64,000 bases of DNA from Bactericera cockerelli. Taxonomy: Eukaryota; Arthropoda; Insecta; Hemiptera; Triozidae. The notes under the pieces were generated by a model that did not search any database, was not told the DNA's origin, and saw only the letters and a program-made list of their open reading frames with translations. Both the position numbers and the translations under genes were made by a program. Each line of letters opens with the position of its first letter. The stretch's first letter is position 1. The stretch is taken from contig CM044961.1 in the NCBI GenBank assembly GCA_024516035.1, positions 32,349,051 through 32,413,050 on the forward strand, read 5' to 3'. Shown here piece by piece: positions 10,941-21,779 of the stretch.

Positions 10941-11218
10941 GTGAGTCACCTTGGCCTAGCGGTAGCATGCTCGGCTTGCACTCCAGGTGACCTGGGTTCG
11001 AATCCCGGCGGGGTCAGAATTTTTTAGGCTCTAGCTGTAACTTTGCTTGTCGTGGCCTACACTCGTAAGGACAGTTGGGGTAGTTGTAGAGTCGGGAACG
11101 ACCAGTGGCGACATTACGAGATTGATATTGGATTATGATGGTTGATGGTTGGAGATATATATGATTCATTTCAAGCATTAGTTCTCGTAGTTACCCACTA
11201 AAAAAATTGACAGAAAAC
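10941..11218 (+). repeat. SINE family I, full length
   Basis: Head TCACCTTGGCCTAGCGGTAG with a perfect box B (GGGTTCGAATCCCGG), body GACCAGTGGCGACATTACGA, ATTGATATTGGATTATGATGG, and end GTTACCCACTAAAAA. Box A and B spacing fits a tRNA-derived promoter. Body words are shared with family J (ACCAGTGGCGG-ATTA), so I and J are related. Confidence 0.85.
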
Positions 11219-11857
11219 ACAAATAATTAGCTCTTTTTTATCTTTATTTGCACTTGGGCAGTCGATTTTCGATGATTTTTTTTATGACCCTAACAAACTG
11301 CCAAGCCAATTTGTCTTGTTAAAGACCAATAGAATTTTCAGACCAATGGGCGATTAACATTATGGTTATGGACCAAAATCATAATAATAAATGAAAATTG
11401 TCGATATTTTTTTTTCAGAAGTATTGAGAACTCGATTCTCTTTAGTGTTAAGATTTACGTAAAAACGCCCTTCAATGAGCTTTTTGTCTTTTTCAGAGAA
11501 CTTTTTCAAAGTTTGTTTGGTATTTCGATCCACCGAATTTAGGTTTATTTTTTTAAGGGAAAAAAAATAACAATAATCGGTGGAAGATCTATTTTGTAGT
11601 GATGGTTCACATTTTGTAAATTAGGTAGGTATGTTATAGGTATGTACTAAAATATCGAAAATAAATTCAATTTTCACGGTCTTGAAAGTTGTATTATCAT
11701 ATATAGTAATTAATAAAAAATTATGTAAAAAAAGGGGACGACATTTTTAACAAGCGAGTTAGCTTCACTTAAATGGCCATGCCTGCAATCATTTTAAATT
11801 TATTTCAGTAAGTGGACTAATATGAGAGGGAAAAATAATAAGTAACTTTTTTCATTT
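11219..11857. other. AT-rich, nothing recognised
   Basis: No coding potential or match to the repeat families in this window. Confidence 0.45.
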
Positions 11858-12100
11858 GGGTTTAACGTCGCTTTCAACTGCATGGTTATATCACGACGAG
11901 GGTGTTACCCTCCATTCGCAGGAAACTCACGGATCTGCTATACTCAAATTAATCTCACCCAGCCTGAGCGCGGCCGGAAATAGCCATCATCACGAGGGTT
12001 CTAATTGGAACGGTCACCCACCTAAGTCCTAGACTCGGTGGATGTTGCTTAACTTCAGTGTCTGAATGATAACTGGTGTATTCAACGTGCCATTGACGCG
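11858..12100 (-). repeat. 5S-derived SINE (family F), full length but mutated
   Basis: From the minus strand: GCGTCAATGGCACGTTGAAT, TGAAGTTAAGCAACATCC, the 5S-like GGGTGACCGTTCCAATTAGA, the central domain and the CAGTTGAAAGCGACGTTAAA tail. The retained GGGTGACC segment supports the 5S origin. Confidence 0.8.
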
Positions 12101-12284
12101 ATTTTATAGAGTTCAAGTAACATTTGAATTATTGGAAATAAAACTAATGCAAATTTGTACATGCTCTAAAATAACACAAACAATATAAACAAATGACATT
12201 CGATGTTCAAAACAATAGCAGTAAACTAACTGTCGAAATTATTTGGTAATTAAATGTCTTTACCTTTCAAAGGAAAAGGAAAGT

Positions 12285-13015
12285 AGGTATGAAATTAATA
12301 ATTAATAAAAATATTATATGAATAGAATAAAATATTATATGATAATAGAATATATTTGAGATTTGAGTAGGTATAAAATGAATGAGAAATAAAATATCAT
12401 ATGATAATAGAATAAATTTGAGATTTAAGTGGGTATAAAATGATTAAGGAATAAAATATTATATGATAATAGAATAAATTTGAGATTTAAGTAGGTATAA
12501 AATGGATAACGAATAAAAGTGTTATATGATAATAAATAAATTTGAGATTTAAGTGAGTATAAAATGAAAAAGGAGTAAAATATTATAATATGATAATAGA
12601 AAAAATTTGAGATTTAAGTAGGTATAAAATGAATAAAGTATAAAATATTATATATATGATAATAGAATACATTTGAGATTTAAGTAGGTATAAAATGAAA
12701 AAAGAATAAATAAAATATTCTATATGAAAATAGAATAAATTTGAGTTTTAAGTAGGTATAAAATGGATAACGACAAATGTGTTATATGATAATAGAATAA
12801 ATTTGAGATTGAAGTGGGTGTAAAATGAATAAGGAATAAAATATTATATGATAATATAGTAAATTTGATATTTAAGTAGGTATAAAATGAATAAGGAATA
12901 AAATATCATGTGATAGGTATCATATAAAAATATTCTGTTATTATGATAATAGAATATTTTTGATAATTGAGTATAAAATTAATAACGAATAAAAATATTC
13001 TACATGAAAATAGAA
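12285..13015 (+). repeat. ~62-bp AT-rich satellite-like array
   Basis: About 11-12 units built from TATATGATAATAGAATAAAT, TTGAGATTTAAGTAGGTATA and AAATGAATAAGGAATAAAA. Spacing of the GAGATTTAAG word is about 60-64 bp. Units differ by substitutions and small indels. Confidence 0.9.
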
Positions 13016-13299
13016 AATCAGCTAGAGATTTAAAAAGACGAAAAAAAGAAAGAAAAACAAACAATCACCAAAAAAACTAAAAAAAGGTATCAAATTTTTT
13101 TTCCAAGTTTTCAAAAAAATTGTGAAGTTTTTTCCCAAATTCAGAACGGAACCTCAGAACAGACCCTTAAGTAGGTAATGAGGTTGGTGTGCAGAATATT
13201 ATACGAGTGAGAAATAAGTGAACAGAACTTACCACAATCAGCGATGATAGATTTATGGGCTCTCGGAAAATACGGGGCGAAAAATACTGCGTGAAATGC

Positions 13300-13310
13300 T
13301 CTCTGGGGGG

Positions 13311-13351
<41 letters not shown>

Positions 13352-13961
13352 GGGAGAGAGAAAAGGAGTGGGAGAGATTGTGTGTGTGAGAGAGAAATAG
13401 AGGTGGGAGAAAGAGAGAGGTGGAGAGAGAACGAGATGGAGAGGAGGAGGGGAGAGAGAGAGAGAGAGGAGGTGTGTGAGTGAGTGAGAGAGAGAGAGAA
13501 AGGAGTGGGAGAGGGATAGAGGTGGGCAAGAGAGAGAGAGAGGGTGTGTGTGAGTGAGTGAGAGAGAGAGAAAGGAGTGGGAGAGGGATAGAGGTGGGCA
13601 AGAGAGAGAGAGAGGGTGTGTGAGGGCAAAAAGGATACAGAAAATGGTATGAATGTGTGTAAGAGAGAGAGAGAGGAAGGGAAGAAAGTGGGAGGGATTT
13701 TTCTATTAGACACAAAAGGAGTGGCAAGTGAGTGACAAAGAGAGAGATAGAATGAGAAGGAAAGAAAGGCTGGGAGAAATAGAGAGAGAAGAGGACTATC
13801 TCCCTCTCTTTCTCTTTCTCTCCCTCTCTTTCTCTTTCTCTCCCACTCTTTCTTTTTATCTCCCTCACTCTCTCCTTTTCTTTCTGAGATGAAAATGACG
13901 TTTCTACATCTAGGCGAAAAAAAAATATATAGGGCGTTTACTAAAATCAATTCTCTCCATT

Positions 13962-13990
<29 letters not shown>
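13300..13990. repeat. Long GA/CT low-complexity domain with strand switch
   Basis: Pure (GA)n with GTGTGTGAG interruptions up to about 13795, then the plus strand changes to (CT)n. 13540 and 13600 carry a near-duplicate segment (GAGAAAGGAGTGGGAGAGGG) of about 65-bp periodicity. Long open frames on the minus strand are artefacts. Confidence 0.9.
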
Positions 13991-13992
<2 letters not shown>

Positions 13993-14569
13993 GTCTTTCT
14001 TTCACTTGCATTCTACATCATCTCGTGTCTTATTTAGAACGCACTTTGGTTAAGCAACGTTGGACAGGACAAAAAATAGTTACCTCAATTTTTTTGAAAC
14101 CCTTCAGCTTCAGATATATGTATAGAGCTCAAAAAACTATACGTGCTATATTGACTTATAGGTACATGTTGAAAATGTAATATTTTTACCTTTCGGATAT
14201 CTTCTGTTCATTGTATTCCTTTTTTGTATCTGATGAGTATATTTTTGTAAAATAAAACTAAAACTCAAGTTGTGAATATGTTCTTAATAATAAATTGACT
14301 TACCCCCATCAGAAATTGAAATTGACGAACGTATTGGACATAAATTATAGGTTTAGTTTAGAGGCTCAGCAGTTTGCTACCTCAACAGCAGGAAGTTTTT
14401 GGAAACTGTTTGGCTCTGCATTACAAATTCAAACTTATCCAAGTTTTTTTTTTGCGTTACGACCTCCATCCCATCCATATGACATCTGGGACTGCTGTCA
14501 AGAGACCTTTTTTCTGCTTTGCTCACGTTTCTGAAATAGAAAATTTCTACTCTTAGTTTATAATTATTT
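13991..14569. other. Unassigned intergenic sequence
   Basis: No repeat family match. Short overlapping frames at 14295-14556 have no domain-like features. Confidence 0.35.
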
Positions 14570-14695
14570 ACTTCCGAGAAATTGCTTATATTAGAAAGCG
14601 GAAGTATTGTGTTTGTTTTTGTACAAAAAAAACTTGTTTGCTCCAATTTCGATTTCTTTCTTATTTCTGGACGTTTTTTTTTAACTTTTGCTTCA
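14570..14695 (-). repeat. Element E, 3' fragment
   Basis: Begins TTACTTCCGAGAAAT, with a mutated palindrome (TTGCTTATATTAGAAA), then GTATTGTGTTTGTTTTTGTA and TATTTCTGGACGTTTT. It is 5'-truncated at the GGACGTTT site. Confidence 0.7.
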
Positions 14696-14838
14696 AACAA
14701 TATTGTCTCTTATCATCTTGAATTAGGTTATTTCAGCAATGCCGAAATAGCCACAGGTATAAAATTTAGGTGCAAAATTCTGGTCGTGGAATATGGGCCC
14801 TGGATCTTACACAGAGATGAAATAAAAATTGGAGCAAT

Positions 14839-14950
14839 CTCAGTTTCTTGATCGATAAGGCGGAGGACTTGTAACCTGGAGGTCCGTAGTTCGAGTTTTT
14901 TTTTAATTGACAACGTAAGTTTGAATAGTTGTGACATCACGAAAGTGATT
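14839..14950 (+). repeat. SINE family B, internally deleted
   Basis: Head TTGATCGATAAGGCGGAGGA, box B-like TAGTTCGAG, a T-run, then the TAGTTGTGACATCACGAAAG tail. It abuts the family G copy to the right. Confidence 0.65.
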
Positions 14951-15280
14951 ATTATCTGACCTGGTTGCAGGGTTTTCAGTGAAACCCTTATAATTTACAC
15001 TGCGACCTAATTAGATCTATTGTCACCAGTTGATTCTATTCGGTTTTAACGTACTGATTTGAGATGGATAATCAGTTGGAAATCAGACACCTCCATTCGT
15101 TGGGAATCGTACCAGCTACCCACATTAACCTCACCCAGCCTAGGTTGGGCCGGAAATGCCATCAGCCTTACGTGTTTGGAGGGGGCAGACTTTTCGTCGA
15201 AAAGTCTGCCCCAACCGGGAGTTGAACTCGGGAACTCTGGACTAAGGGCAGTAGTCACAACCATTACGTCACAGAGGCAG
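14951..15280 (-). repeat. SINE family G, full length, tRNA head plus shared central domain
   Basis: On the minus strand the head runs from CTGCCTC at 15280 with acceptor partner GGGGCAG, a D-arm-like GTAATGGTTGTGA and T-arm GAGTTCAACTC. The acceptor strand merges into a perfect 13-bp stem (GGGGCAGACTTTT, loop CGACG) at about 15184-15214. Then comes the central domain shared with family F (TAGGCTGGGTGAGGTTAATG, TGGGTAGCTGG, CGAATGGAGG), a hairpin ACTGA-TCAGT before ACGTTAAAACC, and a ~100-nt family-specific tail with a second hairpin around GGGTTTCACTGAAAACCC-like sequence. Confidence 0.8.
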
Positions 15281-15629
15281 TTATACGCTCATACACCCTT
15301 TTACAAAAATGAGTATACATAGAACATTAAAAATGGGTAGGTAGGTATTTCTGAGTTAAGATTTTGGGTTCGTATACCTTACTCCAGGGTTAATTTTTTT
15401 TTTTTTTTTTGTAACAGGAAAGAGAAAGAAGGGGTGAGTATGAAAGAGGGTGGGGGAGGATGAGTAAGAACAGGGGGGTATGTTGGGGTTTAAGTGGGTG
15501 AGGGGAGTGATGTAAGAGATTCGTCTCGGAGTGGGTAATGGATTGACCAATATTGACTCGGTATCAGATGACCGCGGGATCGATAACTTGTGCGGGTATT
15601 GATTTACTTTGCTAGCATTCAGAAAGGAG
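15281..15629. other. Unassigned, with purine-rich patch
   Basis: 15415-15530 is A/G-rich (GAGTATGAAAGAGGGTGGGG). Nothing else was recognised. Confidence 0.4.
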
Positions 15630-15993
15630 AGTTAATGATAGAGGAGAGAGAGAGAGAGATAGAGAGAGAAAAAGATAGAGAAAGAGAAAGCGAAAGAGAG
15701 AATCAGAGAGAGATTGAGGAAGAGAGAGAGAGAGAAGGAGAGAGGAAGAGAAAATTGAATTAAATATATTTCTTTATTATACAATAAGTTTAGTTATATA
15801 CAATAATCTCCTAAGCTAATTTCCTGTATAACTTGTTGGGAGATGTCCCTTCTCTTAATGCTTGCTAAATAAATATAAAAAAATTGACCAATTTATCATC
15901 CCGTGACCATTTTTGATATCTATATTATCATTATGAGTTACATAATTTTAGTTTTCTATATACTAGGTGAAAGAGAAGGAGCTAGAGAGCGAA

Positions 15994-16030
<37 letters not shown>

Positions 16031-16165
16031 TAGAGAAGAGAAAGAGAGAGAAAACTGATAGATGACGAGTAAAGAAGACAGTGAAAAGAGAAAGACAGAT
16101 GAGTTATGAAGAGATATAATACAGGTACTAAAGAAGACAACTGAACGAGAAAGAGACATAGGGTT
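15630..16165. repeat. Two GA tracts separated by AT-rich sequence
   Basis: (GA)n tracts lie at about 15638-15755 and 15970-16090. The middle (15756-15965) is AT-rich and unassigned. Confidence 0.85.
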
Positions 16166-16169
16166 AAGT

Positions 16170-16355
16170 GGAAGAGACTGCCATTTGCAATAACCCCGCC
16201 CTTTAGTTAGGACATACGAATAATATTTATCTTTTTTTTTCTTTTTATTGTTTATATTGTTTCCATTTTTATAATAATTATTTGTATTGTACGTATGTCT
16301 TTATATCTAAAAAAGTATTTAATAATAAATAATAATAGGTTATAATAATAATTCC
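16170..16355 (+). repeat. Family H repeat (LINE-3'-end-like)
   Basis: AGTGGAAGAGACTGCC then CAATAACCCCGCCCTTTAGT, TAGGACATA, a T-rich body with TTGTTTATATTGTTTCC and an end of A/T triplets. It lacks the usual AATAAAG word intact. Full description at 37294-37482. Confidence 0.7.
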
Positions 16356-16519
16356 GTGTCCGTGAGATAGGTATTGATACCTAATCACGGTGGCGAGAGG
16401 ATTATTGGACGCGCAGATCCAATGTCCAGGCTCCTTTCGTGTCCATTGATTCTATTTGGTAGTGTATAATAGCTAGTGAGGAAGAGATATTATAATGTAA
16501 GAACTCATACATCGTACAT

Positions 16520-16721
16520 AATGAAAGATAAAGAGAAACAGAGAGATACATAGATAACTAGGTAGTGATGAAGGAAGAGAGAGAGAGAGAGAGAGAGAGT
16601 GAGAGAGAGAGAGAGATAGATAGATAACTAGGAAGTGATGAAGGGAGAGAGAGAGAGAGAGGGAGAGTGAGTGAGATAGAAAGATAACTATTAGGTAGTG
16701 ACGAAGGAAGAGAAAAGAGAA

Positions 16722-16770
<49 letters not shown>

Positions 16771-16790
16771 TAGAAAGATTTCTGGCGTTC
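16520..16790. repeat. GA tract built of ~65-bp units
   Basis: AGATAACTAGGTAGTGATGA recurs at about 16552, 16622 and 16682, each followed by a (GA)n run, so this is a minisatellite inside the microsatellite. Confidence 0.85.
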
Positions 16791-16996
16791 CTCCAACACT
16801 CAAGTGGTTTCGATTAATTTCAACGTTTAGTAAGTGGTAACTGGTAAGTGGAAATCGAGAGGGCAATCGAGTGAGATTTAAAACTCAACCACACGAAACC
16901 GTGGATTCTCAGATATACAATCTGATGTACCGGGTGTATTGGTATACTATGTGGAAATTGAGAGGCTTATTGATTGAGGAAATCTAAAGGCCGTAA

Positions 16997-17395
16997 AGAG
17001 CGCGCGGTTCGCTTAGTGATTAAGCCTTGCGGAAAGTCCCGGGTTCAATCCCCGGAGCCAATTTTTTTTGTATTAACGCCAGAAATCTAAATTTGGGTAC
17101 AGTTGTCTGTAAGGGATACCTTCCGGTGTGCTCGTGTTGGCCCAGCACCTAAATTTTAAATCCCACACGATTTTTTTATTTATTTATAAAGATGAGTGTT
17201 TCACAGCCTTTTTTATTTCGTAGGAATGAAACAAAGCTACTGTTGACGCTGTGGTCTGTGTTGTAGCCTGGCCATCCCGTAGAATGCCTCCCCTCTGATG
17301 GGCGAGAAGTGACACAATACTTCTCGGGGGTATACATTGTGGGGTATTGAATGAATTGAAGCTTAATATGACATTTTATAATTTGTTGAGAAACT
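16997..17395. repeat. Two SINE family D parts in opposite orientation
   Basis: 16997-17160 is plus-strand: tRNA-like head (TTAGTGATTAAGCCTTGCGG, CCGGGTTCAATCCCCGG) and body (GTCTGTAAGGGATACCTTCC, GTGCTCGTGTTGGCCCAGCA). 17185-17335 is the minus-strand tail part of another copy (GATGAGTGTTTCACAGCC, CTCTGATGGGCGAGAAGTGA). They meet tail to tail around 17165-17185. Confidence 0.75.
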
Positions 17396-17569
17396 GTGTG
17401 AGGTTTACAGTTCACAGAACTATCTACTAGTAAATGACAGAACTGTCTATCAGGGGATCTCTCACACCTAAATGGTTATTTGCTAGGAAAATGAAAAGTA
17501 AAATGTCATATTTCGAGTGAATGGAACATCCTGTATATACACTCACTATTATAAAGGATCTTTCCCAGT

Positions 17570-17815
17570 CTCACTCATCACTCTCCCTCTTTTTCTCTCT
17601 TCCCATCTTCCTCCTACCTTTTCTCTCCTCCTCTCACTTTCTCTCTTCCTCCTTCCTGTTCTCTCTTTCTCCTTCCTTTTCTCTCTTTCTCCGTCCTTTT
17701 CTCTCTTTCTCCCTTTTTTCTCTCTTCCTCTCTCCTTTTCTCTCTCTCAACCTCCTCTTATCTCATCCTCTCCTCCCTCCCTTAATTCACCCCCCCGGAC
17801 TTTTTCATCCTCAAA
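17570..17815. repeat. CT-rich low-complexity tract
   Basis: (CT)n and CTCCTTCC units with a ~20-bp periodic TTTTCTCTCTTTCTCC. The open frames are artefacts. Confidence 0.85.
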
Positions 17816-18527
17816 TCACTAATGACTAATGGAGCCACTGGAAAAAGGCAAGCCAGAAAGCTCAGGAGTTGTGGAAATGGAGCACAGGAAACCGAAGATA
17901 ATGAAAAGAAGAGGAGATCACAGGAGAAGAGGAAGGTGTATGGAAAATGAAACAAAAGAAAACTGGAAGGTGGGGGGGGGGGGGGGGAAACTGCTAAAAT
18001 GAAACAAAGGCTGGAAACTGATTTGGGAACAATGGAAGTGAAACCAGCATATGCTGCGGACTGGCAGACGCTTAGCTGATGTTGAATTATGGGTTTGAAA
18101 TTGAGCGTGAAGAAAGTTGTATATGCCTGCCTATCTTTTTTTAAGTAGCTATCTAAGGCCGAATTATGAAACAGGATTAGTTAACCTTAGTGGACACTAT
18201 CCCTTAAATTTCACCTTGATAAATTATCTAAGTCGGGCTTTGTGAATGTATATTAATAAGTTAGGCGGCCTTAACAAAGATCCTGGCCTATACCCTACCC
18301 TACACCCTAGAACCTGGTACCTACAGCTTTATAGAAAACGATTTTCGGGACTCCGTTGTGGCCGCTTACATTTAATAACATGGTTAGATTTAAGTTGCAC
18401 TGGCTCTACCCCAGGGTCCAGGGTATATGCCTGCGTTGTGTTCGCGCACTAACGGAGCTGTAGCTAGCCTCCGTGACGCATAATCTTGATATAATTACCT
18501 ATCTATCACTCAGCTGAATTTTTTTTT
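17816..18527. other. Unassigned, includes a ~20-nt G-run
   Basis: A purine-rich segment with an unusually long poly-G run at about 17969-17988. 18160-18240 has words (GAATTATGAAACAGGATTAG) resembling 50851-50875, hinting at a further old repeat. No gene was recognised. Confidence 0.4.
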
Positions 18528-18730
18528 TTACTTTGGGTTTAAAGTCGCATGGTCATATCACGACGGGGGTGTTACCCTCCATTCGTAGGAAACTCACAAA
18601 ACTGCTACCCACGTTAACCTCATCCAACATGGGTTGGTCCGGAATGCCAGCCAGCATCACGAAGTCTTCACCTCGCTAAACGTTGCTCAACTTCGGTGAT
18701 CCTACGAGAACCAGTGCAACGTCGCCATCG
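18528..18730 (-). repeat. 5S-derived SINE (family F) copy
   Basis: On the minus strand: CGAAGTTGAGCAACGTTTAG, AGGTGAAGACTTCGTGATGC, the central domain and the CATGCGACTTTAAACCC tail (six or so bases shortened) preceding a poly(A), seen here as a T-run. Confidence 0.8.
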
Positions 18731-18759
18731 GTGTATTTAACTTGCCAAATACACCAGGA

Positions 18760-18790
18760 GAAGGAGGAGGAGGAGGAGGAGGAGGAGGAG
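18760..18790 (+). repeat. (GGA)n microsatellite
   Basis: About ten GGA/GAG triplets follow directly on the 5' end of the neighbouring 5S-SINE. Confidence 0.9.
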
Positions 18791-18954
18791 AATACAGAGA
18801 GTAACTTTGATATTGATCGATATTCCCTCTTCCTCTCTTGCAGATGCACACAACGCACTTCATAATATCGGGTGGTCCTGCTTTAAGGGAAAGTAGAAAA
18901 AGAGTCATAGGTAATTATTTAATATACCTGGGTATTAATATTATTAAAATTGTT

Positions 18955-19110
18955 GGGTGGAAGAGATTCAAATAGGCAATAACCCCGCCCTTTACTTAGG
19001 ACATAGGTATATATTTTTTTTTCTATTATAATTATCAATTTTGTATTTTAATTTTTACCATAATTTGTTTGTGTATACCTAAGTTCTTCTACTAAAGAGT
19101 TTTGTAATAA
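18955..19110 (+). repeat. Family H repeat
   Basis: Starts TTGGGTGGAAGAGATT, lacks the GCCACAG word, then AGGCAATAACCCCGCCCTTT and ACTTAGGACATAG. It ends in TAATAATAATAAG. Confidence 0.75.
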
Positions 19111-19253
19111 TAATAAGATAATTTTTATTTATCGTATGGCTTTATTATAATTAATTAATTATATTTCTTTATTGACAAGAATAATATTGACAAAGGGCGT
19201 GATTATTGCCTGAAGCAATCTCTGCCATCAAACCCATATGATACAACTCAAAG

Positions 19254-19345
19254 TGAGAAGACATAAGTCCTAACATCGCTGGACGTTGCTTAACTACAGT
19301 GACGGAAGGAGAACTGGTGTATTCAATGTGCCACCGACGCTGACC
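19254..19345 (-). repeat. 5S-derived SINE (family F), head only
   Basis: From the minus strand: GCGTCGGTGGCACATTGAAT, GTAGTTAAGCAACGTCCAGC and part of the 5S-like segment. It ends near TTATGTCTTCTCAC. Confidence 0.65.
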
Positions 19346-19404
19346 TCTTTCCTTCTTCTCATGAATAAGAAATACTGGGTATTTATATAAGTAAGTATGT
19401 ATGA

Positions 19405-19590
19405 TTTTATCTGTGGTGAAGCACAAGGCCTCTTCAATAATTTTTGTGGGTAGCGCAGAATCACTGAGAGCCTCCTTCACTTTTTAAATTTTATTACATT
19501 AATTTCTTTTTACTCTGGTAATGCCGCTGGTCGTTATTCATACAAGTAACTACTCATTTTTCCTCACGAGGTATGAGTGGACACCGTTTT
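19405..19590 (-). repeat. SINE family J, body and tail
   Basis: Contains (plus-strand reading) GTGGTGAAGCACAAGGCCTC, CTCCTTCACTTTT and ACTCATTTTTCCTCACGAGG. The tRNA head is missing. The same subfamily is at 28293-28475. Confidence 0.7.
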
Positions 19591-19754
19591 TTTTTATATA
19601 TTACAGACAATATACAGACAAGAGACATTTGTATACATTTAAAGTTGTGAGAGTAATAATAATAAAACAGACTTTCCTTCCATCAGCAAGATGAACACGC
19701 AGTGATAGCAAATGGAAAGCACCTCTGCCGTCGAGTGAATACCTGCTGATTTTC

Positions 19755-19758
<4 letters not shown>

Positions 19759-19820
<62 letters not shown>

Positions 19821-19885
19821 AAGAAAGAGAGAGAGAGATAGAAAGAGTGGGAGAGAGAGAGAGATAGAGGAAGATAATAAAAAGA
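19759..19885. repeat. Pure (GA)n microsatellite
   Basis: More than 50 bases of uninterrupted GA from 19759, then impure GA to 19885. Uninterrupted length suggests recent expansion. Confidence 0.95.
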
Positions 19886-20059
19886 GTGAAAAATGAGAGT
19901 CGTGTTTTTCCCAACAATAAAACGTTCTGGTTGTCGAGATACAACAGGCCTTGTGTTAGGGAGAAAGAAGGTTCAGTTTTTTATCAATGCATGATTTCAT
20001 AAAAATCATGGACCCCGGACTTACTACTTCAGAGCAGAAAGAAAACATTTGAATATAAC

Positions 20060-20600
20060 AATAATGTGTTTCTTTTTAATTTTATATTTAACAATTTTAG
20101 TTGCTAGCACAGAACTATAGGACTTTTCCGTATCTTTAATATCCCAATATCTTATTTCTGCCTGTAATTCCGCCAATGATCGCTGCTAACATATAAGCGG
20201 CTACTCATTTTTTCTCACGAGGTATGAGTGGACCCCGAACACCCAAGTACAGAGCAGAAAAAATCCTGCCCCGATGGGGATCAAACCCAGGTCACCGTGC
20301 GTGCAATATCAACGTTTTCTTTTTCCTTTCTTTCTTCTATCTCTTACATTATTTTTAGTTAGGCTTTCAAAAGGTTTGGGTGGGAGAGATTGCCACAGAC
20401 AATAACCCCGCCCTTTAGGTAGGACTTTAGCTTCTTTCTCTTTTTTGTTCTTGTTTCTTTGCTTAATCTATTTAATTTTCCTTTTTAATTTCATTTTATT
20501 TTACTGTATATATTTTTGTTCTATATACCTAATAAAGCTTACTGTAATAATATAATGTAAGCGCGCTAATTCACTCGGCCACGGTGACTACTACATTAGT
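20060..20600 (-). repeat. SINE family J, split by a family H insertion
   Basis: The minus-strand body and most of the head (GATCAAACCCAGGTCACC in plus reading) occupy 20060-20308. The last head segment, GCGCGCTAATTCACTCGGCC ACGGTGAC, resumes at 20571-20600. The intervening ~260 bp contains the family H copy. The joined order matches the uninterrupted head at 36151. Confidence 0.8.
20373..20570 (+). repeat. Family H repeat nested inside the J SINE head
   Basis: TTTGGGTGGGAGAGATTGCC, ATAACCCCGCCCTTTAGGTA and a tail with CCTAATAAAGC then (AAT)n. The preceding 20311-20372 is T/C-rich and may belong to the same insertion. Confidence 0.8.
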
Positions 20601-20619
20601 ATTCTGTACACCTAACTTA

Positions 20620-20735
20620 CCAAACTCACTCCCGGGCCTGGCCGGGATTCGCTCCTGGGGTCCCCTGCTTGGAAATCCTAATGGGCTGCTGAGCGGGTCC
20701 TAAACTTACCACTCCGCTAATGAGTTGTCATTTCT
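20620..20735 (-). repeat. tRNA-like sequence, possibly another SINE head
   Basis: On the minus strand TAGCGGAGTGG fits box A, and GGAGCGAATCCCGGCC is one change from box B. About 90 bp in length, with a long middle like a class II (Ser/Leu-type) tRNA. Only one copy was seen. Confidence 0.45.
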
Positions 20736-20796
20736 TTTCCACGATTCCTCCTTCCCTCCTCCTTCGCTTTCTCTCTTGTAGTCCAGTCAATAAAGT

Positions 20797-20925
20797 AAGT
20801 TATCATATTAATTGTGTCAATCACTTTTGTGATATCACAATCACTCAAACTCGCTTTACGAAATCTACGCTGAAACCGGGACTTGAACCACCGACATAAA
20901 GGTTACAAGTCTACTGAGGTCAGTC
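20797..20925 (-). repeat. SINE family B, head partly deleted
   Basis: Tail and body intact (TTCAGCGTAGATTT, CACAAAAGTGATTG on the minus strand). The head lacks the ATCGATAAGGCGGC segment. Confidence 0.75.
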
Positions 20926-21477
20926 CCAGTCAATAAATTACTAGTAGTTCCGCGAACTGTAAACCTCACACAGATCGAATTATAAATGTTCCATTTAGCA
21001 TGAGGACATCGAGACATTTCATTCAATACCCCACTCGATAGGTTTGAATTGAAAAATATCAACTGGCTCTTTTTTTGGCCCTTTGTAGATTTTTTACCAC
21101 AGTGTGGCCCCCTCAGCTTTCACAGGTGTTCACCATATTCCTGATCTTTTGCGTACTTCACTGTAGAAATTTACTGTAGAAAGCATTATCTTACCTATTT
21201 TCTTCTCTAGTCCAATAAAGTGAGCCATTTTCAAAAAAAATATTCACCAATTTCCACCTCCTCATTTCTCATTCCGAGGTGAAACCCTAATTTGACTGGA
21301 CTATACAGGTATTTTGTCTTCCTTCCCTCTGGGGTGGGAGAAATGTCTTTTTAATCCCACGGCGCTCCTGACAACATCTGTAAGGAAACAGAAAAATGGG
21401 AGACATGAATTCAGAAATAGGGGAGAAAACAGTGGTATTTTTTTCTTCTACTTTTTCTTTTTTCCATGTTTGATAAC
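20926..21477. other. Unassigned stretch
   Basis: No gene-like frame with recognisable features. The end of 20940-21060 resembles the reverse of 17345-17415 in a few words (GTAAACCTCACACAG), suggesting another old repeat. Confidence 0.35.
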
Positions 21478-21674
21478 AATAATAATAATAACACTCTTTA
21501 ATGAAAGATAACCACCAGGCGCGAGGCTAATCCTCAAAGCCTTTTTTACCACCGTCAGAGTCTTATTATTATGTGGTCAGAAACTAAAATTTATGAGGAA
21601 AAGTTCATGCACAAGGTGAGATTCGAACCAACGGATCCCCACGCTACCTGGATTACCAGACTAGCGCGTTACCA
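21478..21674 (-). repeat. SINE family A copy
   Basis: From the minus strand: AACGCGCTAGTCTGGTAATC, GGTTCGAATC, the TGACCACATAATAATAAGAC-like body, GGTGGT and a tail ending GAGTGTTATTATTATT. The start of the head is missing. Confidence 0.8.
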
Positions 21675-21779
21675 ATTTTTTATTCAGTACACTATGGCGA
21701 ATGCAAACAGCTGATTTTGCACAGTAGGTGTTGTGAAAAGACAAAGTGAAAAAAGAAGAAGATTGGTGGAGAGAAATAA

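Noticed and set aside
10941..11020. Functional tRNA genes at the SINE heads
   Set aside because: Each head is followed by a family-specific body found in several copies; stems are imperfect and no T-run terminator follows at the right place.
13141..13950. 269-codon Ser/Leu/His-rich open frame on the minus strand
   Set aside because: It is the translation of a GA/CT tract; two overlapping frames are equally open and composition is fully explained by the simple repeat.
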